From NCBI GenBank assembly GCA_966250325.1, contig CBINGY010000007.1, positions 59,511-123,510 of the forward strand: 64,000 bases of DNA, written 5' to 3'. The DNA comes from Jiulongibacter sp966250325. GTDB lineage: Bacteria; Bacteroidota; Bacteroidia; Cytophagales; Spirosomataceae. Of this stretch, positions 50,957-59,173 are shown piece by piece. The translations under genes and the position numbers were made by a program. The notes under the pieces were generated by a model, which was given only the letters and a program-made list of their open reading frames with translations, was not told the DNA's origin and did no database searches. Positions within the stretch are counted from its first letter, which is position 1, and the number at the start of each line of letters is the position of its first letter.

Positions 50957-52356
50957 GGATTTACCTCAATTATTAGACGTTTATATCTTGTCAATTCCGG
51001 AGTGCCATTATCTGTAACACTGAGAATCAGGTGGTAATTTTCGGTTTTAGAAACGGTTGGGGCCGTAAATTTGACGGTGGAAGCGTCTGTGTTTTCCAGT
51101 AAAGCCTTTCTGAAGGTACTTCCGGCTTCATAATAGATTTGCCAGTCAAAGCGTAACTTATCACCATCAGGATCTGACGAACCTTTTGCACTTACTTGAA
51201 TAGCTTCACCCGCTTTGAGAGTTATATTTTCTTCATTATCCACTTCTACCAGAGGTGGATGATTGGCCGAGGAGTAGTCTTTAAAGGTCCAGTCCATACG
51301 AGCTCTGAAATCATTTTGAAAAGCCTCACGCCAACGCCAGATGGTGGCTCGGTTATCGGCATAAAATCTTCCGTCATTTCCGGCAACCTTGTCAATGGCG
51401 TTCGTCCAGATGGGTCTGGTTTCATCTTCCCAGAACCATTTTTCAGTTTTGGGAAGATAGAGTTCGTATCGTCCTCCCCATCCCCCGAAGCTGGGATTTT
51501 CCGGAGAATTTAAACCGTTCTGGATGAGATACATGAAAGAAGGAGAATCACCTTCCATAATGTATTCGATGTCGGGGTATTGATTCCCCAAAGCACTTTG
51601 GCCGTGTTGAATGTTGGAATCAACCCAGGCGTTATTCACCAGAGAAGTATCTGCTCCGGTGGCAAATCCGTAGTGGCCTTCTCCTGATATTCCGGCCCAG
51701 GTAGAATAAAAATAACCGTCATGGTTTTCTACCCAGGTACCGGGGCTTACTATGTAGAAGACTCCCGGAAAGTTTCTCCTGATCCACGGCCCAGAGTTAT
51801 CCTGATCAGAAATGGTGTAAACCCTCAGCTTCGATATTTGTCTTTCTAGCTCGGTTTTGCTCATGGTTTCACGCATTTTGTAAAGCGACTGAGCCAGGCA
51901 GTTTGACCCTCCCCATGCAAGTACCCAAAGAGGCTCTTCCGAAATTTTAAGTTCATTTATAATCAGATCAGAACCGGGTGAGTCCTGCTCCTGGCCTACA
52001 GCATTTAGACCATATCTGGGTTGAGCACTTCTGACTTTGGCCGATAGTTCCTGAAAAGTTGGATATCCAGATTCATGTTTAGAAAGAATAGGATATACCT
52101 TCTGACAGGCATCCAGAATTTCCCGGATTCTCCACTCGGCTACTTTGTCTGGCTGGTGAATAGAGGTGGTTGCTACCAGACCGCGTACATTAAATTGATT
52201 AGCATACAGTAGAAAACGTACCAAAGACATGGCGTCGTCGGGTTCGTTTTCAATGTCTGTAAGAACCAGTACTCTGGGTTTAAGTTCCTGTGCAGAAAGC
52301 AATAATCCACAGAATAAATTCAATAGAATTGCAAGTAAAATTCTTTTTTTTGGCAT
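50953..52356 (-). CDS. Secreted DUF1593 nucleoside-hydrolase-like protein
   Basis: 467 residues with a signal peptide (LLAILLNLFCGLLLSAQ). The start of the fold is RVLVLTDIENEPDDAMSLVRFLLYANQF, where the NEPDDA acidic cluster matches the calcium site of nucleoside hydrolases. WVLAWGGSNCLAQ and YTISDQDNSGPWIRRNFPG continue it. The C-terminal part is a PKD/Ig-like domain (VSAKGSSDPDGDKLRFDWQIYY). It may hydrolyse a glycosidic or N-ribosyl bond in the periplasm. It begins 3 nt after the DUF1501 gene and is translationally coupled to the cytochrome gene. Confidence 0.9.
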   Translation of the reverse strand: MPKKRILLAILLNLFCGLLLSAQELKPRVLVLTDIENEPDDAMSLVRFLLYANQFNVRGLVATTSIHQPDKVAEWRIREILDACQKVYPILSKHESGYPTFQELSAKVRSAQPRYGLNAVGQEQDSPGSDLIINELKISEEPLWVLAWGGSNCLAQSLYKMRETMSKTELERQISKLRVYTISDQDNSGPWIRRNFPGVFYIVSPGTWVENHDGYFYSTWAGISGEGHYGFATGADTSLVNNAWVDSNIQHGQSALGNQYPDIEYIMEGDSPSFMYLIQNGLNSPENPSFGGWGGRYELYLPKTEKWFWEDETRPIWTNAIDKVAGNDGRFYADNRATIWRWREAFQNDFRARMDWTFKDYSSANHPPLVEVDNEENITLKAGEAIQVSAKGSSDPDGDKLRFDWQIYYEAGSTFRKALLENTDASTVKFTAPTVSKTENYHLILSVTDNGTPELTRYKRLIIEVNP

Positions 52357-52359
52357 TTT

Positions 52360-53817
52360 TCAGGCAATTATCCCGGGTACGAGTTTTCCAGCTACATCTG
52401 TTAATCTGTACCTTCTTCCCAGGTGTTTGTAAGTGAGCTGTTCATGGTTGAGTCCCATAAGGTGCAGCACCGTAGCGTGAAAGTCATTAATATGAACGGG
52501 ATCTTTCACAATGTTATAACCAAAGTCATCGGTTTCTCCATACATGACTCCGGGCTTTACTCCGCCGCCAGCCATCCATATGGAGTAGGCTCGCGGGTGA
52601 TGATCCCGGCCGTAGTTACCATTGGCGAGTTTACCCTGGCAATAGTTGGTTCGTCCGAATTCTCCCCCCCAGATTACCAGGGTTTCGTCCAGAAGACCTC
52701 TTTGCTTCAGATCCATGATTAAAGCGGCAGAAGCCCGGTCGGTTTCTTCGGCTTGAAGGGGCATTTGATCAGGCAGATTATCATGTTGATCCCAGCCCTG
52801 ATGATACAGTTGAACAAATCGTACACCGCTTTCTGAGAGCTTTCTGGCCAATAAGACATTGGCAGCATAACTTCCCGGTACCAGACACTCAGGACCATAC
52901 ATTTTGATGATAGAGTCGGGTTCTTTAGAGAGATCGGTGAGCTCGGGAACGGCAGTTTGCATCCGGTAGGCCATTTCGTACTGCTTAATCTTTGACAGTA
53001 CTTCCGGATCCTGATTTTTTTCATAGCCCATTTGATTGAGCTCGGCCATCTTGTCCAGCATTTTTCTACGCTGTGTTTTTTCCAGGGCCTCAGGATCATT
53101 CAGGTAAAGAATAGGGTCTTCTCCACTGCTGAACACCACTCCCTGGTGGGTAGAATCCAGAAAGCCGTTAGTCCAGAGTTTGGAATAAACGCCCTGCCCG
53201 TTTCCACGCCCGCGGGAGAGTAACACACAAAAAGCGGGTAAATTATTGTTTTCGCTTCCTAAACCATAACTTAGCCATGCACCCATGCTGGGCCTGTTGC
53301 CTACCTGAGCACCAGTCTGCATAAAAGTGAGTGCAGGATCGTGATTTATTGCCTCAGTGTGCATTGATTTTATGACACAGAGCTCATCTGCAATTTTGGC
53401 TGTATGCGGGAAAAGATCACTTATCCAAGTTCCGTTCTGGCCATATTGCTTGAAGCCAAAAGCCGAGCCAACCAGCGGGAAACGATCCTGGCCGCTGGTC
53501 ATACCTGTAAGTCTTTGACCGTTTCTTATTGACTCAGGTAAATCCTGCCCGTGCATTTTATTCAGCAAAGGTTTGTAATCAAAAGATTCAAGCTGACTGG
53601 GAGCACCGTTCTGAAACAGATAGATTACCCGTTTGGCCTTAGGGGCAAAATGCGGAATACCTAAGGGGAGGCCTTCTGCTCCGGCCTCGGCACTACCTTT
53701 GAAAAGATCAGGGATCATGAGCGATCCCAATGCCACTCCTCCAAGACCTACGGCAGTTTTTGCCAGAAAATGGCGTCTGTTTATGTTTAGGCGATGATCC
53801 AAAAATTCTTTGTTCAT
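52360..53817 (-). CDS. Tat-exported DUF1501 protein
   Basis: 485 residues. NRRHFLAKTAVGLGGVALGSL is a twin-arginine signal. The mature protein is the DUF1501 family, with an alkaline phosphatase/sulfatase-like fold: KRVIYLFQNGAPSQLESFDYKP, SMHTEAINHDPALTFMQTG, GVRFVQLYHQGWDQHDNLP, ETLVIWGGEFGRTNYCQG, GNYGRDHHPRAYSIWMAGGGVKPG. DUF1501 genes nearly always accompany DUF1549/DUF1553 genes, in planctomycetes above all. The reaction is unknown. It starts 11 nt after the DUF1553 gene. Confidence 0.94.
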   Translation of the reverse strand: MNKEFLDHRLNINRRHFLAKTAVGLGGVALGSLMIPDLFKGSAEAGAEGLPLGIPHFAPKAKRVIYLFQNGAPSQLESFDYKPLLNKMHGQDLPESIRNGQRLTGMTSGQDRFPLVGSAFGFKQYGQNGTWISDLFPHTAKIADELCVIKSMHTEAINHDPALTFMQTGAQVGNRPSMGAWLSYGLGSENNNLPAFCVLLSRGRGNGQGVYSKLWTNGFLDSTHQGVVFSSGEDPILYLNDPEALEKTQRRKMLDKMAELNQMGYEKNQDPEVLSKIKQYEMAYRMQTAVPELTDLSKEPDSIIKMYGPECLVPGSYAANVLLARKLSESGVRFVQLYHQGWDQHDNLPDQMPLQAEETDRASAALIMDLKQRGLLDETLVIWGGEFGRTNYCQGKLANGNYGRDHHPRAYSIWMAGGGVKPGVMYGETDDFGYNIVKDPVHINDFHATVLHLMGLNHEQLTYKHLGRRYRLTDVAGKLVPGIIA

Positions 53818-53828
53818 ATCACTTCGGG

Positions 53829-56138
53829 TTAAATGCGGGTAAGCGTTTCTTCCAGGTTATACAATACCTGCAAACATTGCATCATAGCTGCGGTTTCTGT
53901 AACTGACCGGGTGGAGGAAGCACTATATTCACCGGTATTCACTAGGCTTTCTGCCTTCTTTTTGTTTTTGTTGAAATAGTTAAGTTGGTCCTCAAAATAG
54001 GAACTAAGCGTTGCAAGCTCCTTTTTAGCAGGCTCTCTGCAGAGGATTGTTTTGAAAGCCAAGCGAAGTTTTTCGTTGATATCGGATTTTCCTGTGGTCA
54101 GCTTTTCGGCCAAAACGCGGGATGATTCCTGTACGGTGGGGTCATTGAGCATCGTGAGTGCCTGCAACGGAGTGCTCGTACGAATCCGGCTAACCTCACA
54201 TTGATCCCGGTTACTGGCATCAAAAATAAGCATGGATGGAGGCGGCACGGTTCGTTTCACAAATACATACATTCCTCTTCGGTAGAGATCGTTGCCATGA
54301 TCCTGTATATACTTAGCCAAAAGTCCTCTTCCCGAGGTAGCCACTTCCCAAAGGCCTTCCGGCTGGTAGGGTTTGATACTGGGGCCACCGATTTCGATAT
54401 TAAGTAATCCACTTGTTTGCAATACAATATCCCTTACATTTTCAGCAGAAACCCGGAGCCGGCTGCTCCTCGCCAGCCAGATATTTTCGGGGTCGGTTTT
54501 CAGATGATCTTTATGTACATCTGATGATTGACGATAGGTGGCACTCATTACCATTTTCTTCACCAGATGCTTGATATCCCAGTCATTTTCCTGAAAGTCT
54601 ACAGCCAGCCAGTCGAGTAGTTCAGGATGAGTAGGTAAATCACCCTGCATACCAAAATCACCAGTGGTTTTAACAAGACCTTTTCCAAAAAACTGCTCCC
54701 ATAATCGGTTCACATAAACTCTGGAGGTCAACGGATTTTCCGGATCAAAAAGCCATTGAGTAAGACCCAGTCGGTTTTTGGGGTATTTTTTTGTGTCAAA
54801 AGGTAAAATGCTGGAAGGCACAGCAAAATCAACAAGTTCTCCGTGATTATCATAAATACCTCGTTCCAGAAGATAAGTAGGGCGGTTTACCGTAGAGTCT
54901 TTCATTACCATCACATCTACCGCAGCCGTATCTTTTTTATTAATAAACTTCAGAATTGACTTCACGTCATCAGAGCTTATCCGCATGTTGGGGGGGTCGG
55001 CAAATGAAGCATCAATTGTTCCAAATATTCCTTTTTCGGGAACCTGATTAAAGAAAGCGAAAGTGCTGTAATACTCTTTTTGAGAGATAGGATCATATTT
55101 ATGATCATGGCACTTGGCACACTCAAATGTGAGAGCCAGAATTCCTTTACCAAAGGTATTGGTGCGGTCTGTTACATACTCAATGCGGTATTCTTCATCA
55201 ATCACACCACCTTCCTGAGTTATTTTGTGATTCCGGTTAAAACCGGTGGCCAGAATACTTTCTTTAGACGCGTTCCTTATCAGGTCACCGGCGAGCTGCC
55301 AGGTAACAAATTTCTTGTACGAATAATTGGAATTAAACGCATGAATAACCCAGTCCCGCCAGGGCCACATGGTTCGCAATCCGTCATCCTGATACCCATG
55401 TGAGTCGGCGTAGCGTGCCAGGTCAAGCCAGGGAACAGCCATTTGTTCACCGTAATGTTTACTTGCCAGAAGCTTGTCTACCACTTTTTCGTATGCATTT
55501 TCCGAGGCATCAGCCAGAAAAGCTTCTTGTTCCTTGACAGTGGGCAAGAGACCTGTAAGATCCAAAAATACCCTTTTAAGTAAAACTTCTTTTGAGGCTT
55601 CTTCATTTGGTTTGAGACCATTTGACCGCATACGGGAATAAGTGAAATGATCAATTTCATTTATGATCCAGTCTTCATCCGCATCGGGGAGTTTAACTTT
55701 TTGTGGCTCTATGAAGGCCCAATGCGGTTTATATTCTGCACCCTGCTCAATCCACTTTTTAATCAGCGTAATTTCATCCTCAGAGAGTTTCAGATTCGAC
55801 TCGGGCGGAGGCATCAGCTGCGTACTGTCTTTGGTGGTGATCCTTAGGTAAACTTCAGACAATTCGGGTTTTCCTTTTACAATAGCATGAGCAGCAGGGT
55901 TATCCTTTAACGCCGCGTATGCACCGGCTTCGGTGTCCAGCCTCAGATTTGCCTCTCTCTTATTGGCATCGGGGCCATGACATTTAAAACAGCGGTCTGA
56001 AAGTATAGGCCTGATATGAAAATTATAATCTATTTTTTCGTTTGCCGCCAGAGTGTTAGAGGAGTCGTTCTTATTACATGACCATAAGCTAATGCATGCC
56101 ACGGCGAATAATATCGCAGATTTAAAGAAGTAATTCAT
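53829..56138 (-). CDS. DUF1549/DUF1553 cytochrome lipoprotein (PSCyt1-PSCyt2-PSD1)
   Basis: 769 residues, lipoprotein (LWSC, C21). Order of domains: planctomycete cytochrome PSCyt1 with C50-F-K-C-H54 and a distal MPPPES Met; PSCyt2/DUF1549 (about 155-365: LPWLDLARYADSHGY-type VPWLDLARYADSHGYQDD, WPWRDWVIHAFN) with a second haem motif C340-A-K-C-H344; DUF1553/PSD1 (about 460-730: NPLTSRVYVNRLWEQFFGKGLV, HPELLDWLAVDFQEN, TPLQALTMLNDP). A di-haem, outer-membrane or periplasmic protein that is the signature partner of DUF1501. First gene of the operon, 98 nt from the FGGY kinase. Confidence 0.95.
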   Translation of the reverse strand: MNYFFKSAILFAVACISLWSCNKNDSSNTLAANEKIDYNFHIRPILSDRCFKCHGPDANKREANLRLDTEAGAYAALKDNPAAHAIVKGKPELSEVYLRITTKDSTQLMPPPESNLKLSEDEITLIKKWIEQGAEYKPHWAFIEPQKVKLPDADEDWIINEIDHFTYSRMRSNGLKPNEEASKEVLLKRVFLDLTGLLPTVKEQEAFLADASENAYEKVVDKLLASKHYGEQMAVPWLDLARYADSHGYQDDGLRTMWPWRDWVIHAFNSNYSYKKFVTWQLAGDLIRNASKESILATGFNRNHKITQEGGVIDEEYRIEYVTDRTNTFGKGILALTFECAKCHDHKYDPISQKEYYSTFAFFNQVPEKGIFGTIDASFADPPNMRISSDDVKSILKFINKKDTAAVDVMVMKDSTVNRPTYLLERGIYDNHGELVDFAVPSSILPFDTKKYPKNRLGLTQWLFDPENPLTSRVYVNRLWEQFFGKGLVKTTGDFGMQGDLPTHPELLDWLAVDFQENDWDIKHLVKKMVMSATYRQSSDVHKDHLKTDPENIWLARSSRLRVSAENVRDIVLQTSGLLNIEIGGPSIKPYQPEGLWEVATSGRGLLAKYIQDHGNDLYRRGMYVFVKRTVPPPSMLIFDASNRDQCEVSRIRTSTPLQALTMLNDPTVQESSRVLAEKLTTGKSDINEKLRLAFKTILCREPAKKELATLSSYFEDQLNYFNKNKKKAESLVNTGEYSASSTRSVTETAAMMQCLQVLYNLEETLTRI

Positions 56139-56236
56139 AGGTTATAAAATCCCTTATCTGTTATTAAAAGGGTGTAATAGGGTGAGCAATTTACAAAGCC
56201 AACTGAAAACTTCCTAACATTTAAAAGCGTCTAATT

Positions 56237-57592
56237 TCAGTACTTTAACTGAAGCATATCAGCCGTTATGGCCGAAAGGTCTGCTCCCCAGGAGCTGGCT
56301 ATTACGGAAGCAGCACCCAAAGCAGCCGTATGCTCATAGCCAATTGTATATACGACTTTATCATGGAAAGCCTCAGCAAGAAGTTCCATGAAAATAGGGT
56401 TTTTGGCAAGCCCGCCATCTACCATGATTTTCCGGTTTATCTGGTGGTCAAAGGTAAGTTTTATGGAGGCTATCTGCTGGGCAATGAGATCGATAATGAA
56501 TTGATGATACGCATCTTCCACAGATCTGAAGTTGTTGATGTTCCGGTCCATAAATGGGCAATCCATCATACCACCTGTCTCAGTAGCCTGTGGTGTTACC
56601 TGTACAAATTCTGTTCTGAGTCTTCGGATGATGTTTCTGTCAAAGTTTAGACTCAGATAGAAATCTTCGCTCACATGGAAGTGAGATGCCAGATGTCTGA
56701 TTTGCCGGTTATGCTCATCTCCACTAAACAGTCTGGACATCTTGATAATACCTCCTTCTTCGTCCAGTATGTTCAGGCAATTATTGACGAACTGATCAGA
56801 AGGGGTAAGTGAATGATTGAACGGATTGATACAGACTGTCCAGGCTCCGGTACTTAGCATAACAAACTGCTCTGAAATACTTTTTTTCAGAGCAAAAGCA
56901 GAAGCCACCTTGTTGTAAATTCCCGGACCTACTACCAGTTCATCTTTCAGGCCTGTTTCCGTCGATTTAACAACTGGTAGCGTGAAAGAAAACAGATTTT
57001 CGTCCTTCAGCCAATGATGCACGGAACCATTGGTAAAATCCCATCCACCGCTGTGGCAGCCGAGCATCGTGGTTTCCTGCAGATGTGTGCCCGTGAAAAT
57101 ACTCTGGAGGTATTGAGGCAGAGAGACGCTGTACCTGATTTTTTTGAATCCTTCTGGTTTGGCATTTTTTATCCAGAAAAGTTGCAGAGCGGTATTCTCC
57201 AGATTCCATTGGGGCACCTGAAGCCTGAACTGAAAGTCTGGCTGATTTACAAATTTGTCTTCAAATGCCTTTTTTATCCGGAAAGGAATACGCCTGGCAT
57301 GATCATAAACTGGTAAAACAGGTTCACCATTGCTATTGAGGTGCACCAGGGTTCCTGCGTAGCAACTAAAATTTACAGCCACAATCTCAAACTCGTTGGT
57401 TTCCCGCAGACTGTAGAGCGTGCTCAGGACCCATTTTTTTAGATAAAGCAGGTCTTCGCAGCGGTTTCCGTCTTCATCGGTACTTTCTGGTTTTTCAAGA
57501 CTTTGAACCGATAGTACCTGAAATGACTGGTCGAAAACTACAGTCTTCAGGAATCTGTGAGAGATATCAAAAATGACGCAGGCCTTTGTCAT
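56237..57592 (-). CDS. FGGY-family carbohydrate kinase
   Basis: 451 residues from ATG 57592; an in-frame ATG 108 nt upstream is less likely since MTKACVIFDISHRFLKTVVFD is the family start. Other features are VAVNFSCYAGTLVHL, TTMLGCHSGGWDFTNGS, EQFVMLSTGAWTVCINP, the catalytic-region KIMVDGGLAKNPIFMELLAE and HTAALGAASVIASSWG. In this setting, 98 nt upstream of an operon that ends in a fucosidase, an L-fuculose or related deoxysugar kinase is likely. No isomerase or aldolase genes are present. Cytoplasmic. Confidence 0.88.
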   Translation of the reverse strand: MTKACVIFDISHRFLKTVVFDQSFQVLSVQSLEKPESTDEDGNRCEDLLYLKKWVLSTLYSLRETNEFEIVAVNFSCYAGTLVHLNSNGEPVLPVYDHARRIPFRIKKAFEDKFVNQPDFQFRLQVPQWNLENTALQLFWIKNAKPEGFKKIRYSVSLPQYLQSIFTGTHLQETTMLGCHSGGWDFTNGSVHHWLKDENLFSFTLPVVKSTETGLKDELVVGPGIYNKVASAFALKKSISEQFVMLSTGAWTVCINPFNHSLTPSDQFVNNCLNILDEEGGIIKMSRLFSGDEHNRQIRHLASHFHVSEDFYLSLNFDRNIIRRLRTEFVQVTPQATETGGMMDCPFMDRNINNFRSVEDAYHQFIIDLIAQQIASIKLTFDHQINRKIMVDGGLAKNPIFMELLAEAFHDKVVYTIGYEHTAALGAASVIASSWGADLSAITADMLQLKY

Positions 57593-57728
57593 CCTCTTTT
57601 TTCTTTCAAAATAAAGAATCCTTGGCATTAACACAAAATACTCTTTGGCAAATTGCTCCTTTTCCTGGTAATGATTAGCCTTCTTCGTTTTTAAATGCAA
57701 GTAATTCTGAAAAAATCAAATTCTTCCC

Positions 57729-57736
57729 GACCTTTG
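57729..57736 (+). promoter_or_regulatory. -7-like element GACCTTTG for purD
   Basis: GACCTTTGCCC, 28 nt before ATG 57765, the same string as before proA. One mismatch to TAnnTTTG, no clear -33 TTG. Confidence 0.35.
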
Positions 57737-57764
57737 CCCTCCCAAAAATGAGGAAAAGAACCCG

Positions 57765-59054
57765 ATGAATATTCTGATAATTGGCTCTGGCGGGAGGGAA
57801 CACACCCTGGCCTGGAAAATAGCTCAGTCAAAATTATGCGACCGCCTTTATGTGGCTCCCGGAAATGCTGGCACGGCAGCTATTGCAGAAAATGTACGGG
57901 TTGAGGTAACTGACTTTGAAGGAATCAGAGAGCTGGTTTTAGAGAAGTCTGTTGACCTGGTGGTGGTAGGCCCTGAAGCCCCTTTGGTAGAAGGAATTGT
58001 CGATTTCTTTCAGGCAGATAAGAAATTAAAGAAGGTAAGAATAATAGGCCCGGATGCATCGGGAGCAAGGCTGGAAGGCAGTAAGGATTTTTCCAAAGAG
58101 TTTATGAACAGGTACGGAGTGCCAACTGCCTTTTCAAAAACATTCACCAAAGCGACTCTGGAAGAAGGTAAATCTTATATTGACTCACAAACAGGGCCCT
58201 TTGTTTTAAAAGCTGATGGCCTTGCTGCGGGTAAAGGTGTAATTATTACGGGTGATTCCAATGAGGCCAAACAGACGCTTCATGAAATGCTTGCCGAGGC
58301 CAAATTTGGAGATGCCAGTTCTAAGGTACTCATTGAACAGTTTCTGGAAGGAATTGAGCTTTCGGTATTTGTGCTTTCTGACGGGAAAAATTATGTGATT
58401 TTACCGGAAGCCAAAGATTACAAACGGATTGGTGAGGGAGATACCGGGCCCAACACCGGAGGAATGGGGGCTGTTTCGCCTGTTTCTTTTGCAGATGAAG
58501 CTTTCATGCAAAAAGTAGAAGAAAAGGTGGTTAAGCCTACCCTTGAGGGTTTGCAGAAAGAAGGGATTCATTACGTTGGCTTCATATTTATCGGGCTAAT
58601 GAATATGGACGGGGAGCCTTTTGTGATTGAATACAATGTTCGTATGGGTGATCCGGAGACAGAAGTTGTTTTCCCGCGTATTCAAACGGATGTGGTTCGT
58701 CTTTTTAAGGCGGCCGCTGATGGAAAACTCGATAAAATTAAGCTAAAAATAACTCCTAAAACGGCTGTGACTTCGGTAGTGGTAGCTGGCGGATATCCCG
58801 ATAGTTATAAGAAAGGAGATGTAATAGAAATTCCGGAAGCCGCAGCTGATACCATTCTTTTTCATGCAGGTACAGAACTTAAGGGTGAAGCTGTAGTTAC
58901 CAATGGCGGACGCGTCCTGGCCTTGACCGGCATGGCCAGATCTTTGGTAGCAGCGGTTCGAAAATCACAGAGTATGGCCAGAAAAGTCAAGTACAAAGGG
59001 AAGTATTACCTGAAAGATATCGGTAAAGATTTGCTGGCATTGCTGCAGAAATAA
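57765..59054 (+). CDS. purD: Phosphoribosylamine-glycine ligase
   Basis: 429 residues, full length. Second step of purine synthesis: joins glycine to phosphoribosylamine with ATP. Start MNILIIGSGGREHTLAWKIAQS, then LVVVGPEAPLVEGIVD, the ATP-grasp ADGLAAGKGVII, EFLEGIELSVFVL-type EQFLEGIELSVFVLSDG, PNTGGMGAVSP and YNVRMGDPETEVVFPR. Transcribed alone or with ricT, whose promoter appears to start at the end of this gene. Confidence 0.97.
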   Translation: MNILIIGSGGREHTLAWKIAQSKLCDRLYVAPGNAGTAAIAENVRVEVTDFEGIRELVLEKSVDLVVVGPEAPLVEGIVDFFQADKKLKKVRIIGPDASGARLEGSKDFSKEFMNRYGVPTAFSKTFTKATLEEGKSYIDSQTGPFVLKADGLAAGKGVIITGDSNEAKQTLHEMLAEAKFGDASSKVLIEQFLEGIELSVFVLSDGKNYVILPEAKDYKRIGEGDTGPNTGGMGAVSPVSFADEAFMQKVEEKVVKPTLEGLQKEGIHYVGFIFIGLMNMDGEPFVIEYNVRMGDPETEVVFPRIQTDVVRLFKAAADGKLDKIKLKITPKTAVTSVVVAGGYPDSYKKGDVIEIPEAAADTILFHAGTELKGEAVVTNGGRVLALTGMARSLVAAVRKSQSMARKVKYKGKYYLKDIGKDLLALLQK

Positions 59055-59064
59055 ACTATTTTTG
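59031..59064 (+). promoter_or_regulatory. Candidate promoter TTG-N23-TATTTTTG for ricT-gldH
   Basis: TTG at 59031-59033 inside the purD end, a 23-nt spacer, and exact TAnnTTTG (TATTTTTG) at 59057-59064. Transcription would start about 100 nt before the ricT-like start, giving a long leader. Confidence 0.38.
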
Positions 59065-59075
59065 AGTTTGTTAAG

Positions 59076-59129
59076 CCCTGCTGATCTGAAGTGTTAAAGG
59101 ATCGTTCGAAGTGTTTTGAGACAGCAGGG
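59076..59129 (+). promoter_or_regulatory. Leader stem-loop with internal direct repeat before ricT
   Basis: Perfect 8-bp inverted repeat CCCTGCTG (59076-59083) / CAGCAGGG (59122-59129) around a 38-nt loop. The loop holds two copies of GAAGTGTT at 59088-59095 and 59108-59115, 20 nt apart. It sits in the 119-nt gap before the ricT-like gene. No T-run, so not a plain terminator; a protein- or RNA-binding leader is possible. Confidence 0.35.
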
Positions 59130-59173
59130 TACGGGTTATTAATTAGAGCATTCGTGCTTTTAAGATATTACAT

